Positions 10,950 to 21,334 of a stretch of 64,000 nucleotides of DNA are shown here, one piece after another. Both the position numbers and the translations under genes were made by a program. Numbering within the stretch: the first letter of the stretch is position 1; each line of letters begins with the position of its first letter. The DNA is from Reticulitermes speratus (Eukaryota > Arthropoda > Insecta > Blattodea > Rhinotermitidae), in assembly GCA_021186555.1 (NCBI GenBank), contig JAJKFL010000004.1, positions 8,236,001 through 8,300,000 of the forward strand, read 5' to 3'. Below the pieces are notes generated by a model. That model was not told the origin of the DNA. It searched no databases and saw only the letters and a list, made by a program, of their open reading frames with translations.

Positions 10950-11366
10950 AACACAGTGTATATTTCTTCTTTGTAAAACCAATATATGCACATCTAACGT
11001 ACACATCAATACAGTATTTTTTTGCTGCTACATGTTTCGGTGGAACTCTGCCATCTTAAGGGAGTCTATACACGGATGTATAAAACTCACTAGAATATAA
11101 CACATTACAACAGTAATACATATTATATCTTAGTGATTTTTTTAATTCAGCTGCAGAGATCACTACGATGTAATATGTGCCACAGTTGTAATGTATTATA
11201 CTTGTGAGGTTTGAATATTGGTGTATAAACTCTCTGAAGATGGCGGAGTTCCGCAGAAACATGTGGCAGTAAACAAGAGATTTATTTTTGTGTATGTTAG
11301 ATGTGAATATGTTGGTTTTATAAATGAGAAATTTAATTACAATGCACGGAATGAATAATATTAAGA
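10950..11366 (+). mobile_element. Fold-back Penelope-like element (type 1 relative)
   Basis: Long inverted repeats, about 10970-11155 against 11150-11325, each carry CATGTTTC plus a TCTTCAG-like core. The tail AATGCACGGAATGAATAATA at 11341-11366 is shared with 3970-4543 and 41821-42145. I found no TSD, so the left boundary is uncertain and the copy may be older. Confidence 0.7.
11234..11272 (+). ncRNA. Hammerhead-like motif, stem I eroded
   Basis: CTGAAGA, an extra T, a GCGGA/TCCGC stem, GAAA and CATGT are present. The base after the palindrome is G, not allowed at the hammerhead cleavage position, and stem I does not pair well. The inverted partner near 11028-11075 has CTTAAGA in its core. 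Both are probably inactive. Confidence 0.5.
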
Positions 11367-11902
11367 TAAGAGCGTATGTTTTGACATTTTTGTAGTTTTT
11401 TCCCCCCTCATAAATCAGGTATTTAATTAAACATGAACATATTTTATTAACTGCAAGCATGAAGTGATGTTGCAGTGCGGATACGAGTTACACTGAATGG
11501 TGGAATTTGCACTATGCAGTATAAATATTGCAGAATTCGTTTAGTCTATGTGAAAGTATGTTAGTTACTCTTCGTATATGTCATGAAAATTGCAAAATTT
11601 TCCACGAATGTCCCCCCATCGTAAATGGGGTTAATTAAAACTTTCCGACATGGAATTAATGTTATGGAACACGATAGAAATCACTTGGTACCCACCGTGA
11701 CTGCGCCGCTGGATATTGGGCTTATTGTGACGAAGGCTATTATTTATTCACATAACCTATAATTACGTAAGCCTTAGCAAAAAAATTACTAAACAGCCAA
11801 ACCGCACGGTGTAAATTATATATACAAAACTCCTTGAAAGTTTAAACTGTAACGGATACAGCCCCAACTATTCGTTGACCGTATTTCATACAAAGTCATA
11901 TT
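11367..11902. other. No feature recognised
   Basis: AT-rich unique sequence up to the SINE TSD at 11903. Confidence 0.4.
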
Positions 11903-11914
11903 AAGAATCACATA

Positions 11915-12154
11915 CGCCGATCCCAGTGACCGCGCAGTCTAAGGCGTGGGTCTGCGGCCGCTCGCTTGCAGGGGGCATGTATGTCTGTCTCTTGTGAGTG
12001 TTGTGTGTTGTCAGGTAGAGGTCTCTGCGACGAGTTGTTCCCTCGTCCAGAGGAGTCCTACCGACTGTGGTGTGTCTAAAGTGTGTGATCGTGAATCCTC
12101 GATAATGAGGAGGCCTAGGCACCCGAAAAGGGACTGTTGAGCCATAGGGAAAAA
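11915..12154 (+). mobile_element. SINE family B, B-box region deleted, 12-bp TSD
   Basis: It is flanked by AAGAATCACATA at 11903-11914 and 12155-12166. The head CGATCCCAGTGACCGCGCAG with TCTAAGGCGTGGGTC resembles a tRNA-Leu start, but the segment holding the B box is deleted, joining GCTCGCTTGC to AGGGGGCATG. The tail ends in GTTGAGCCATAGGGAAAAAA. Compare complete copies at 51274-51534 and 29930-30181. Confidence 0.9.
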
Positions 12155-12166
12155 AAGAATCACATA

Positions 12167-13389
12167 TTCTCAGATACATACCTATGTTTCTGTAAAGGCG
12201 AAATGTTCGAATGTGGCCACACAGGCATCTGCACAAGTTCCAAGTTTCGAAACTTGACACTTACATGTTTAAATACAATAATAGTCGCCAAATTACTTGC
12301 TAGTTGTTCGCGCGGGGGTGAAGAGACATTCTGGTGAAGCGGGAAGCACTGCGAAAGCATCACCTAACACTTTGTACCCGTTTCAAAAACGTTTACATTG
12401 GCTGAATCTATGAATGGAATTCCAACAGAGTAAAATGTTTAAAACAGGTATAACGCTGCCTGGCCATGCTGAGGTGCCTATACCAGCGGCCACGCCGTGC
12501 CGACTGCAGCTACGCACAGTTTTAAGTAGCTTTGTTTAGCAAGCTACGTCATCACCACTATATGTGAAAGGCGACATCAAGGAAAAATAAAATGTAAGGA
12601 TTATGCTTTTTTTTTGCATTTAGGGATATTTTACGCGTCCTGAGATTTGGTTTTAGCAGAATCAAATTTATTTTTGTCAAGCTTATAAACAGTACTGGAA
12701 TTTGTAACGTTTTTTCTTACTAATCATTAATATACTGTACCCTAACTCAGACTGTTAGACGCTGCTCGTCTTCGAGGAACCTCGAAGTCGTTGTTGCATG
12801 ATTCATATGAAATTAGTAGTAAAGGAACTAACATTGTAGCAGGTTTCTCTCTGAGTGTTTTATGCCGCAAATCATCATTCCATCATCGGTCCATATTCAT
12901 CTGCCAGCGTACCCTGTATAGTGTGTGATATACCTATCCAAGCAGCATAATATCACATCTTCTTTGTGTTGGAATTTCATGAATGCCTTTACATTTGGCT
13001 GGACACAGAGTGAGGACTTATTCTTTGTTTAATTAAGTATGAACTCTAACAGAATATCTTTGAAATTAAATGATAAAGAGATATATACTCTGTCATATAC
13101 CTGTTACTTCTTTTTTTGCTGAACACAAGGCAAAGTATACAGAGCTGTGAATTTGTTATGATAGACAGGTACCAAAAATGTACGGAAAACTTATGCTTAT
13201 ATTTTTAGAATGAAGGTGAAAACAACGCAAGTTTTTGCATCTATCTATCTATCGTACCACACAAGGTCACATACTAGAAGAAATTAATTCTGATACACCA
13301 ACAATTTAAATCACATACAAATTATGACTTCATGGAAAATAATCATTCATGGGTAGCTAATATTTTCCAGGTAATGAAGAAAGTGTCCG
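12167..13389. other. No gene recognised
   Basis: It contains a 16-bp perfect palindrome, CAAGTTTCGAAACTTG, at 12241-12256 and a short ATCT tract near 13240. I see nothing else I can support. Confidence 0.5.
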
Positions 13390-13393
13390 TGTC

Positions 13394-13640
13394 TTAAGAA
13401 ACCAGAACGATAATTACATTTTTTACAACATCCATTCTCTGTTCCCTATCTTGAATAAAATTCCATTTTATTTCCTGCATTATAATAACGTCCTCCCCTC
13501 TATGTCCAGACCTTCCTAGTAGACTCTTTCCTTCAGATTTCTCCAACAGAATTATGTATGCGTTTTTCTTCTCTCCCATACGTGTCACAAGTTCCGTCCA
13601 CCTCATCCTCCTTGATTTGGTAGCAATACCAATATAACAA
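13394..13640 (-). mobile_element. LINE fragment, C-terminal tail (family 2)
   Basis: The minus-strand frame contains KSRRMRW...RMGEKKNAY...EGKSLLGR...QDREQ. This keeps the order of the C-terminal tail that follows the reverse transcriptase in a common arthropod non-LTR family (usual form KSRRMRWAGHVARMGE). Only about 80 residues remain, with many substitutions. No polymerase domain is present, so this is a dead 5'-truncated copy. Related pieces lie at 56040-56125 and 61458-61684. Confidence 0.8.
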
Positions 13641-13645
13641 GTACA

Positions 13646-15054
13646 AATCATGACACTTCCTTACGCTTTCCAGTATGCAAGTAATAGCAATTGATGCTGT
13701 GATGGTAGAGCTGAGGGTGTAATTTCCACATTTGGCACCACGATTTACCGTAATAGAATAGCCAGGTGTTTAGTTACGCTTGCAGTTGTATTCGTTATTT
13801 GCTTCAGGTAGGCTTGCTATGTTGTTTTTAAATGGAGTTAAGTAAATCACAGCTGACGAAATGTACCGGAGCTTGCAGACAACCGAGGTGTGAGATATAT
13901 AATGATAAAATTAAAGTGGCAAACATTTTCACACAGGTCAGTAAGCTAATTATAAATGGAGTTAGTGCATAGCATGTCGTCTGTAATCTATCATCACTGT
14001 ACCTAAACTACACCCTCATCCCTGGCGACGAATTAGGGAATTTATATCCGTAGGGAGTTGCAATAGGGGGTGGTAACTGGATCATTTGTTGACAGAGATT
14101 ATGACGTCACCCTGTGTGTGGTATTCCGTCTAGCTTTGTGTGGTTCAGCGCAGGTAGTACCCCAGGCGATCAGGTCGGAACGTGTGACCGGCCCGCTAAG
14201 CGGAAGTTTGCGAAGGAAGTTTTTATTCGGATTTGCTGTATTCTGTGTCGTGTAATGAGGTAATTGAACTTTGTTGAAACTGGTATTGCTTTCAAATAAT
14301 TGGTATTCCATAGGTTTGTGTTTCGAATACCATCTCGGAAGCGAATATCAGTTACTGGGAACATTCATTTTCAAAAAATACTACAATATTACTCAAAGTT
14401 GGCGTCGTCCGCTTCCTTCCACGCCCAATTCTCATTCAAAATAACTAACCATTCGATGTCACTTTTGGTTTCAAAACAGTGTCGCTAAATAACTAACCAA
14501 TCAGCCGATCATTCAATTAAGATTTTAGACGCGTTCGCAAAATTAGGTTCGTCATGTCAGTCTGTCCATCCGTGTGTCTCTCTTCATGGAACAACTCGGC
14601 TCCCACTAAACAGATTTTTATGAAATTTGATATTTGATGATTTTTCGAAAATCTGTGGAGAAAATTCAAGCGTAATTAAATTCTGACAAGAATAAAAGGT
14701 ACTTTACGTGAAGACCTACGTACATTTATAATAGTAAGTAGCTGAATTTTTCTTAGAATGAGAAATATTTCAGACAAATTTGTAGAGAAAATCAAAACAC
14801 ACATTTTATGTTCAATAACTTTTTTTTTTCCGAAAATCGTGCTTTTTATGAGATAACGTAAAAAAATATGGTAGACCCAGACAGGCCACAGATGGCAATA
14901 TAATATGGTCCATGTACTTTTCGTGCTGGATAACTAAGGCTACAGACACACACTCAGAGTATGTAATACTTATTGCTTTTCCACGGCAACAATTATTACG
15001 CGAACGCGCCTCAATATTACGTTATACGTATATTGCCTGTCTTTTTTTATTCTA
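13646..15054. other. Non-coding, possible old interspersed repeat at 14545-14960
   Basis: Around 14555-14640 the text CAGTCTGTCCATCCGTGTG, then ACAACTCGGCTCCCACTAAA and ATTTTTATGAAATTTG resembles a motif I have seen often in insect transposon relics. I cannot name the family. No gene is seen. Confidence 0.35.
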
Positions 15055-15888
15055 TGGGAATATGTGTACAACGTGATGTACTGCACATATGTGTACAACG
15101 TGATGTAATGCACATACGCATATGTGTACAACGTGATGTACTGCACATACGCATATGTGTACAACGTGATGTACTGCACATATGTGTACAACGTGATGTA
15201 CTGCACATATGTGTACAACGTGATGTACTGCACATATGTGTACAACGTGATGTACTGCACATATGTGTACAACGTGATGTAATGCACATATGTGTACAAC
15301 GTGATGTAATGCACATACGCATGTGTGTACAACGTGATGTACTGCACATACGCATATGTGTACAACGTGATGTACTGCACATATGTGTACAACGTGATGT
15401 AATGCACATACGCATATGTGTACAACGTGATGTACTGCATACGCATATGTGTACAACGTGATGTACTGCACATATGTGTACAACGTGATGTACTGCACAT
15501 ATGTGTACAACGTGATGTACTGCACATATGTGTACAACGTGATGTACTGCACATATGTGTACAACGTGATGTACTGCACATACGCATATGTGTACAACGT
15601 GATGTACTGCACATATGTGTACAAGTGATGTACTGCACATATGTGTACATACGTGATGTACTGCACATACGCATATGTGTACAACGTGATGTACTGCACA
15701 TATGTGTACAACGTGATGTAATGCACATACGCATATGTGTACAACGTGATGTACTGCACATACGCATATGTGTACAACGTGATGTACTGCACATATGTGT
15801 ACAACGTGATGTACTGCACATATGTGTACAACGTGATGTACTGCACATATGTGTACAACGTGATGTACTGCACATACGCATAAACAAG
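15055..15888. repeat. 27/33-bp mixed-unit minisatellite
   Basis: The basic unit is TATGTGTACAACGTGATGTA plus CTGCACA (27 bp). Some units carry an extra TACGCA and are 33 bp. Both lengths are multiples of three, so long frames stay open on both strands (316 codons on the minus). The unit is rich in self-complementary steps such as ACATATGT. It is not a gene. Confidence 0.97.
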
Positions 15889-16110
15889 GTGTGACTACGA
15901 TATAGCGAGACTGACTTCAAGTAACATAGCCCAATGTATTAATGGTAGCTACTGCTGTATCTACATGTTGTACCCTTCAAAGTATTTTCCATCAAAAGCT
16001 ACACAGAGCTTCGTATAAGCCTTGCAGGCCTCGAAGCATGCTCTTACGTCATATCTTGAGAGTGCTTTAAGTAAGTGTGACGTCTTCTTTATAAGCCTCA
16101 CGTAAGAACT
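15889..16110. other. No feature recognised
   Basis: Short unique spacer between the minisatellite and the mini-element TSD. Confidence 0.4.
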
Positions 16111-16121
16111 TTTAAAATTTT

Positions 16122-16224
16122 CACAACACTCAGACGAACCAAATGCACAATACTGTTCCCAGATTTTATTGGTCTGCGTGTTGTGAATTAGTCATCGACA
16201 ATGCACGGAATGAACAATATAAAG
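16122..16224 (+). mobile_element. 103-bp mini fold-back element with type 1 tail and 11-bp TSD
   Basis: TTTAAAATTTT flanks it at 16111-16121 and 16225-16235. It opens with CACAACACTCAGAC, paired (13/14) with GTCTGCGTGTTGTG, and ends with CAATGCACGGAATGAACAAT. That tail is the one seen on ribozyme-bearing elements at 3970, 10950 and 41821, but here there is no hammerhead core. Confidence 0.7.
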
Positions 16225-16327
16225 TTTAAAATTTTGGTGGCAGTTTTAAGAAATTTCACAAGATATTACATACGTATGCTTTTTCAAACTTTCTAAAGTA
16301 TGATAACAGAAAACTATATAAAACTTT

Positions 16328-16613
16328 TTTTTTGCGTGTGGTGAAGGAACCCGCAGCAGATGCTACGGACGCACCGCAGCCTTAAGGCTTCTTGTGCAAC
16401 CCTGTGATGAAGATGAGCAGTTTTTTTTACCAAGTTTTACAATTAATGGAGCACCGGTGGAATGAAATTGACAGGGGAAAACCGACAACTCGGAGAAAAA
16501 CCTGTCCCAGTGCCACTTTGTCCACCACAAATCTCACATGGACTGACCCGGGATCGAACCCGGGCCTCCGCGGTGAGAGGCCGGCGACTAACCGCCTGAG
16601 CATTGGCACGGCC
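16328..16613 (-). mobile_element. SINE family C, full length, with TSD
   Basis: On the minus strand the tRNA-like head has GCTCAGGCGGTTAGTCG (A-box region) and GGGTTCGATCCCGG (B box). The body has TGTGGTGGACAAAGTGGCAC and ATTTCATTCCACCGGTGCTC. The flanks TAAAACTTT at 16319-16327 and 16614-16622 are the TSD. Confidence 0.88.
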
Positions 16614-16980
16614 TAAAACTTTCATATAATAATATTTAGTCATTACCATAACGACGAGTGGCTTGACGCGTGACTGGATGAAGAGTCAGCAGCACTTTTT
16701 ACATATTTACTTTGGTGATAAAATGTAATTTCACGAGCCGCGAGCGCAGTCTCGTTTTTCAATATCCACATCTGATATGCCGCTTCATATTTCATTACTG
16801 GTACAAGTAATTTTTGTTTTCGTAACTGGTTGATGCATGTACTGACTTCACCTATCACTTTCTTCCTCTCACTCCGCTACGGAGAGAGCCTAGTCGTGCT
16901 TGTTTTGCTGCATGTCATTGGTCTAAAGATTTTTCGATCATGAGAGAAAATGTTACGCTACGTGCTGCTACCTTAACCTT

Positions 16981-17217
16981 GAGATCTGCGCTCTTCTGGG
17001 ATATTACACAGTGTCGAGTGGTAATTGCTTACCGACGTTTCGGAACAATGTATCCGTCCCACCTTCAGTGGTCAATAATTTCGTGGACTTCTTGACCATT
17101 GAAGTTGGGACCGATACGTTGTCCCGAAACGTCGGTAAAAATTAACACTCGACGCTGCGTAATATCCCATAAGAGCGCAGATCTCATCAACATCGCGGCG
17201 GAAGCCTGATATCACGA
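16981..17217 (+). mobile_element. Fold-back Penelope-like element (type 2) with 12-bp TSD
   Basis: It is flanked by TACCTTAACCTT at 16969-16980 and 17218-17229. The inverted arms carry ATCTGCGCTCTTCTGGGATA, TACCGACGTTTCGGAAC and ACCTTCAGTGGTCAA on the left, and the complement on the right. The right arm extends further (CATCGCGGCGGAAGCCTG), so the left arm is truncated. The cores read CTGAAGG (minus) and TTGAAGT (plus) with GAAA intact, so the ribozyme fold is weaker than in type 1. Confidence 0.8.
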
Positions 17218-17524
17218 TACCTTAACCTTCATTGGCGAAGCAGGCCGCCCATATCCCGTTAAACGTGTCTCTTTATGAACGAAACGGCAAATACTGACCC
17301 ATCCACGTGCATGGATGGACATTTAAATGAAAGTAACTTTTGCCGTCAGCAGCTACATTGGGATTTAAAAGCTGTGAAATAAAGGGTAAACCACCGAAGT
17401 ATGAATTTTCAGCTCACATGTACCCATTAGTTTGACATTACACCGGCAAACATGTTAATTTTATTAAGGGATATATTAATCGATATTTATTGTGAGAGTT
17501 GTACAAGACACGTGATCATTCTGC

Positions 17525-17534
17525 GGGGGGGGGG
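17525..17534. repeat. Poly(G) tract, 10 G
   Basis: One of six G runs of 10 or more on the plus strand of this window. Confidence 0.9.
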
Positions 17535-17689
17535 TAAATTGCAATGTTTTTAAACGCCAAAGTAGGTGGTACATACCGTAACCACTATGCTTTAAATTTT
17601 CCATTGACTGTAGGCCCCACTTCACAGCTGTAGCCACGCTGTATCCGGCAGAGCTGTAAGCCTTTTCAGTTCAGTCATATTAGCTGTTA

Positions 17690-17815
17690 TTCTAGTAAAT
17701 ATATGTGATGCTGCTCTTCTTGTATTGGTGCGGGATGAATGACGCCATGAAGAAGTGGGACACGCAGCCGACGTTTCGGAGAACTTTACTGCTGTCACTT
17801 GCAAGATGAAATGAT
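17690..17815 (-). mobile_element. Penelope-like type 3 fragment
   Basis: On the minus strand: CTTGCAAGTGACAGCAG, a TTCTCC segment, GAAACGTCGGC, then a GGCGTCATTC segment and AGCAGCATCAC. The same order recurs at 19666-19790 and, more weakly, at 48595-48700. GAAA is intact, but the CUGANGA box is not. Confidence 0.5.
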
Positions 17816-18147
17816 TATCACATAGCAGTTGCTTATTCTTATTATAGCATCTAAAAGAACCGAGATTTTTCTGAGAGCGTGAAAAGGTTAGGATGTTGGG
17901 AGACCCCCCCAGAAGAAAAAAGAGAATTGCTTGTCAGGTCTATTTTTTCGAATCCTATTGGCTGTTGCTCGACAACAAAACAATGAACCTGAATTTGTTA
18001 TCAGCGACTGGCCTTGAAGAAGGTGGTAAGGAGAGTATTTGTAACACCGGAACTAAGACAATATTCAATTGGTTGGGTCACAAAATTCGGGATCAAAATA
18101 AATATCAAGCCTCAGTATAAAACAGAGATCATTTACGTAATATTTAC

Positions 18148-18832
18148 TAAAAAAAAAAGAGCTTTACAACTTTGAAAAATTATACAAATTTATAGGGAGG
18201 ACATACACAACGTTTCGAACTGTCATAATGTAGCAAAACACACCAGTTTTACCTCGGATAGTTATGGTTCAATGTGACTTCCATTGGTAATGCGGCAGAC
18301 GTCCCACCTGTAGTCAATTTCTTGCCACACGCTACGTAGCATCTCTGGCGTCACTTCTGCAACTGCGGCAGTAATTCGAGTTCGGAGCTCAACGACATTT
18401 GCAGGCAAAGGTGGTACGAACACTCGATCGTTAACGAATCCCCATAAGAAAAAATCCAGGGGTGTAAGATCGGGGAACAAGGTGGCCATGCTATCGGCGC
18501 CGCTGTACCAATCCACCGACCTGGGAAACGGGTGTTGAGGTACTCGCGCACTTCTCCAAGGTAATGAGGGGGTTCGCCGTCTTGCTGGAAGTGAATGCGT
18601 CCTTCTTGGTCATCTTTGTCTAACTGTGGAATGAGGAACTGTTGGAGCATGTCCAGATACACGATACCGGTAATGGTCGTCTCCATGTAGAAGAAGGGTC
18701 CGTACACTGTTTCTTTGGTGAGGGCGCAAAAAACTTGCAGTGCTACATTATGACAGTTCGAAACGTTGTGTATCTCATCTGTATAATTTGTATACTCTTT
18801 CAAAGTTGTAAATCTCTTTTTGAAACACCCTG
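18148..18832 (-). mobile_element. Mariner-like element, internally deleted, keeps C-terminal half
   Basis: Long terminal inverted repeats of about 90-100 bp share TTTACAACTTTGA, ACACAACGTTTCGAACTGTC and ATAATGTAGC. The right end finishes in the complement of CAGGGTGTTTCA next to TA; the outer left end is eroded. Between the repeats lies only the C-terminal half of a transposase, so the N-terminal half was deleted. The same TIR start (CAGGGTGTTTCA) occurs at 53073-53634, which keeps the opposite half. Confidence 0.8.
18262..18745 (-). pseudogene. Transposase C-terminal half, frameshifted
   Basis: The minus-strand frames give ALTKETVYGPFFY, HFQQDGEPPHY, NTRFPGRWIG and then, after a frameshift near 18485, FPDLTPLDFFLWG followed by a normal-looking C-terminus ending NGSHIEP. 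The D in QQDG and the D in PDLTPLDF fit the second and third catalytic acids of the DDE/D Tc1-mariner superfamily. The first aspartate and the DNA-binding domain are absent. It cannot make an active enzyme. Confidence 0.85.
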
Positions 18833-19059
18833 TATAATCTGAGGAGTCACATGCTAATGTGCCACGACTTTAATATTTTTAACACAATCTGTAATTTTAC
18901 TCTTACGGAATTACCGGAATATCTCATGTACTTTTAAGGCGGCTGTTTCAACAAGCAAGTTCATTAAAGCCGCACTCTTATTCGGTAGGTGACCGGCTGG
19001 TATCTCGGACGGAGCACTGTCTAACCTGCCAGGTGCTTGACTAGGAAAATGCCAGAATA

Positions 19060-19220
19060 ACACGCCTGCCTGAGGCCACCCCCACATTTCTGTAGGCGGG
19101 CAAGAGAGAGATCAATCCCATACGTCTTTGGGTGCGCTTTGTGGTGGACGAAGTACTAACACAGCAGGTGTTTTCCCCATTTCCTCTAATTTTCCCTGCT
19201 AATCTCCATTCCCACCATTG
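19060..19220 (+). mobile_element. SINE family C, degenerate
   Basis: GTGCGCTTTGTGGTGGACGA, GCAGGTGTTTTCCCC and TTCCCACCATTGCTCTATA match the family C body. The B box appears only as GAGATCAATCCC. Confidence 0.55.
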
Positions 19221-19665
19221 CTCTATACCTATTTACCCCTGTGACGTAATCCTTACCGGGAAACACTTCGTCACATCCTTTGTGTTTATTTTGGTAACTG
19301 CGTTCTTGACCGGTGCTTCGTTGGTCTCAAGAGTACGGAATTTAAGTTCCAGTGTGTGTGTCTGTACTCATGTACGTATCCTTCCTTAATTAGTTGCGGT
19401 TTCAAAACGCCTGGTAATGCGGCAACTTCTCCGACTCTCTAGTGAAACGGGTAGCCGAAATAGGCTCTTGTAGGCGTGTGTTGTGTGTGAGAGAGAGAGG
19501 ATTCAGCGTACATTCCAGTAAGCCACGAATGTGAAGCCCATGAAATGAAGGCAGGGTGGACGTACAGAGACGGTCCAGCTGCAGACACGAACGTTTAATT
19601 TTGGGCACTACGTACCTGATTTGAAACAAACATGGTTTTGGGTGTAGGATTTGGCGTTCTCATGA
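19221..19665. other. No feature recognised
   Basis: It includes a short GA tract near 19488. The minus-strand frame 19402-19629 has no recognisable domain. Confidence 0.4.
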
Positions 19666-19790
19666 CAGTGGCTAGGGAGATTGCTGTCTTGTGGGAAATG
19701 ACGCCGTGTAATTTGGTAGATAGGTACCACAGTTTAGGAGAAAGCTGCTTGCCTTGACATTAATGTCAGAACAGTGTATCCTGTGCAGCA
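19666..19790 (-). mobile_element. Penelope-like type 3 fragment, degenerate
   Basis: The minus strand reads AAGGCAAGCAGCTTTCTCC, AAACTGTGGTACCTATC, TACCAAATTACACGGCGTCA and CAAGACAGCAATCTC. The order agrees with 17690-17815; the ribozyme core is destroyed. Confidence 0.5.
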
Positions 19791-19825
19791 AAGAATGCTT
19801 TTGGGTAATATCTGCCTTTCGTTGA

Positions 19826-20135
19826 CGCTGGGATTTTACGCAGCGTAGATTCGTAGCTTGTTGCCGACGTTTCGGGACAACCTATAGGTCCCATCTTCAA
19901 GGGTCAAGCAGTCGAAGAAGAATGCCGGGAACATTTGGTACGCAGTTATATAGGGAATGGTGTGGGCGTTGCTTGGTTCTTAGAGATGGCACCAGTAGGT
20001 TTTTCCCAAAACAAGCTACAACTTGAAGATGGGACAGAGAGGTTGTCTCGAAACGTCGTAACAAACTACCAATCTATGCTGTCTAAAATCCCAGAAAAGC
20101 CAAAATCTCTCTTACACCGCAGCGGAAGTCTGTAA
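19826..20135 (+). mobile_element. Fold-back Penelope-like element (type 2)
   Basis: The left arm has CTGGGATTTTACGCAGCGTA and GCCGACGTTTCGGGACAACC. The right arm has ACTTGAAGATGGGACAG, CTCGAAACGTCG and AAATCCCAGAAAAGCC. A spacer of about 100 bp separates them. The cores read TTGAAGA, with the first C of CUGANGA changed, and GAAA intact. No TSD found. Confidence 0.7.
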
Positions 20136-21334
20136 ACATACACATCCATTCTTTTTAATTACAGTGTATTTATATTTTCACTTAATAAATTAATAGAATC
20201 AACATTATGTGTTCCATTCGTTTCCAGTCTCTGCTGTTTATCTTGGCATATTCCGGACTACTCTGTGTATGTAGCAGATGATCTTAATGTGTCTCCCACA
20301 CTGTGTGCTCGTATCTGTAGCGCTGTCTGTGATCAATAGCGTGGCACAGGCTGCTGAACACACAGTCAGCATGCCTCGCTCACAGCAAGCGGTTTGTTCC
20401 TAAACAAAAGCACAATTAATATAAAGTCCTCTTGTACTGGCTGATCAAATACAGTGGGCTATTGCTTATGCTGATACTGTAACAGCAGTCTCGGTATGTC
20501 TAACTGTATTTAAATTCTTTAATGGTAGTGAAATAGCTAGCGGGTTTGCCTAGCGGTAACCATATAATGGGGGGGGGGGTGTTTAGTTCGGAACTCGTTT
20601 CACCATCAATCCTGACTTATGTCTGGTGGGATTTTGTTAAATGTGTCCAGGAAATTGCACCTATATTTTCGTAAAACCTGGCATGATCAGTTTGCTGTAA
20701 ATCCTTTCATAATGATCTTCCATTCTCATTCTACCAGCAGTTTAAGTAACGAACGAATCAATGACAGTAATAATAGAAACTACAGTCGCATGTTACGGAG
20801 TAGTCCTTAACCCTTCATAATATCCAGGAGAATGTTTCCAGTCCCTCTGTCAACCTGTCTGTGGCCGTTCCAATTTGCTTCAGTCACTAAAGCAAATTGG
20901 CTGACTGTCTCTCAAAATATTCAGAGCAGATTATTCGTCTTACATAATTCATGATCATCCAAAAATTTGTGATATTTAGCTACTTTAGTTGATATGGGTT
21001 TGCTAAATAAAGCATAAATTTAATAATAATTTATTTTTCTTTTTTTGATTAAAAAATGTTATCAACTGTTTTAATGGACAGAAACTGAATATTACCCTTG
21101 TCCAGTCGCATAAAATATTTACTATACTGAAAAGTATTCGAATAAAATCGGTATGTCTTAATGTATATGTGTTTTATGAATTTACTAATTCTTTGAAGTG
21201 TAACTTTACTTTAGAAGGCACAGTTAAATGTTTACCTCCGTTTAAAATCCTTGTTAGATTCGGCTGATATTTTTAAAATGAAATTCAAGAGGAAACATAT
21301 TGTAAAAACGATAGATAAAACGTTTTGTCAAAAT
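20136..21334. other. No gene recognised
   Basis: It contains an 11-G run at 20569-20579. The rest is AT-rich without recognisable repeats. Confidence 0.45.

Noticed and set aside
14970..15920. 316-codon minus-strand frame, Cys/Thr/Ser-rich
   Set aside because: It is produced by the 27/33-bp array. The opposite strand is equally open.
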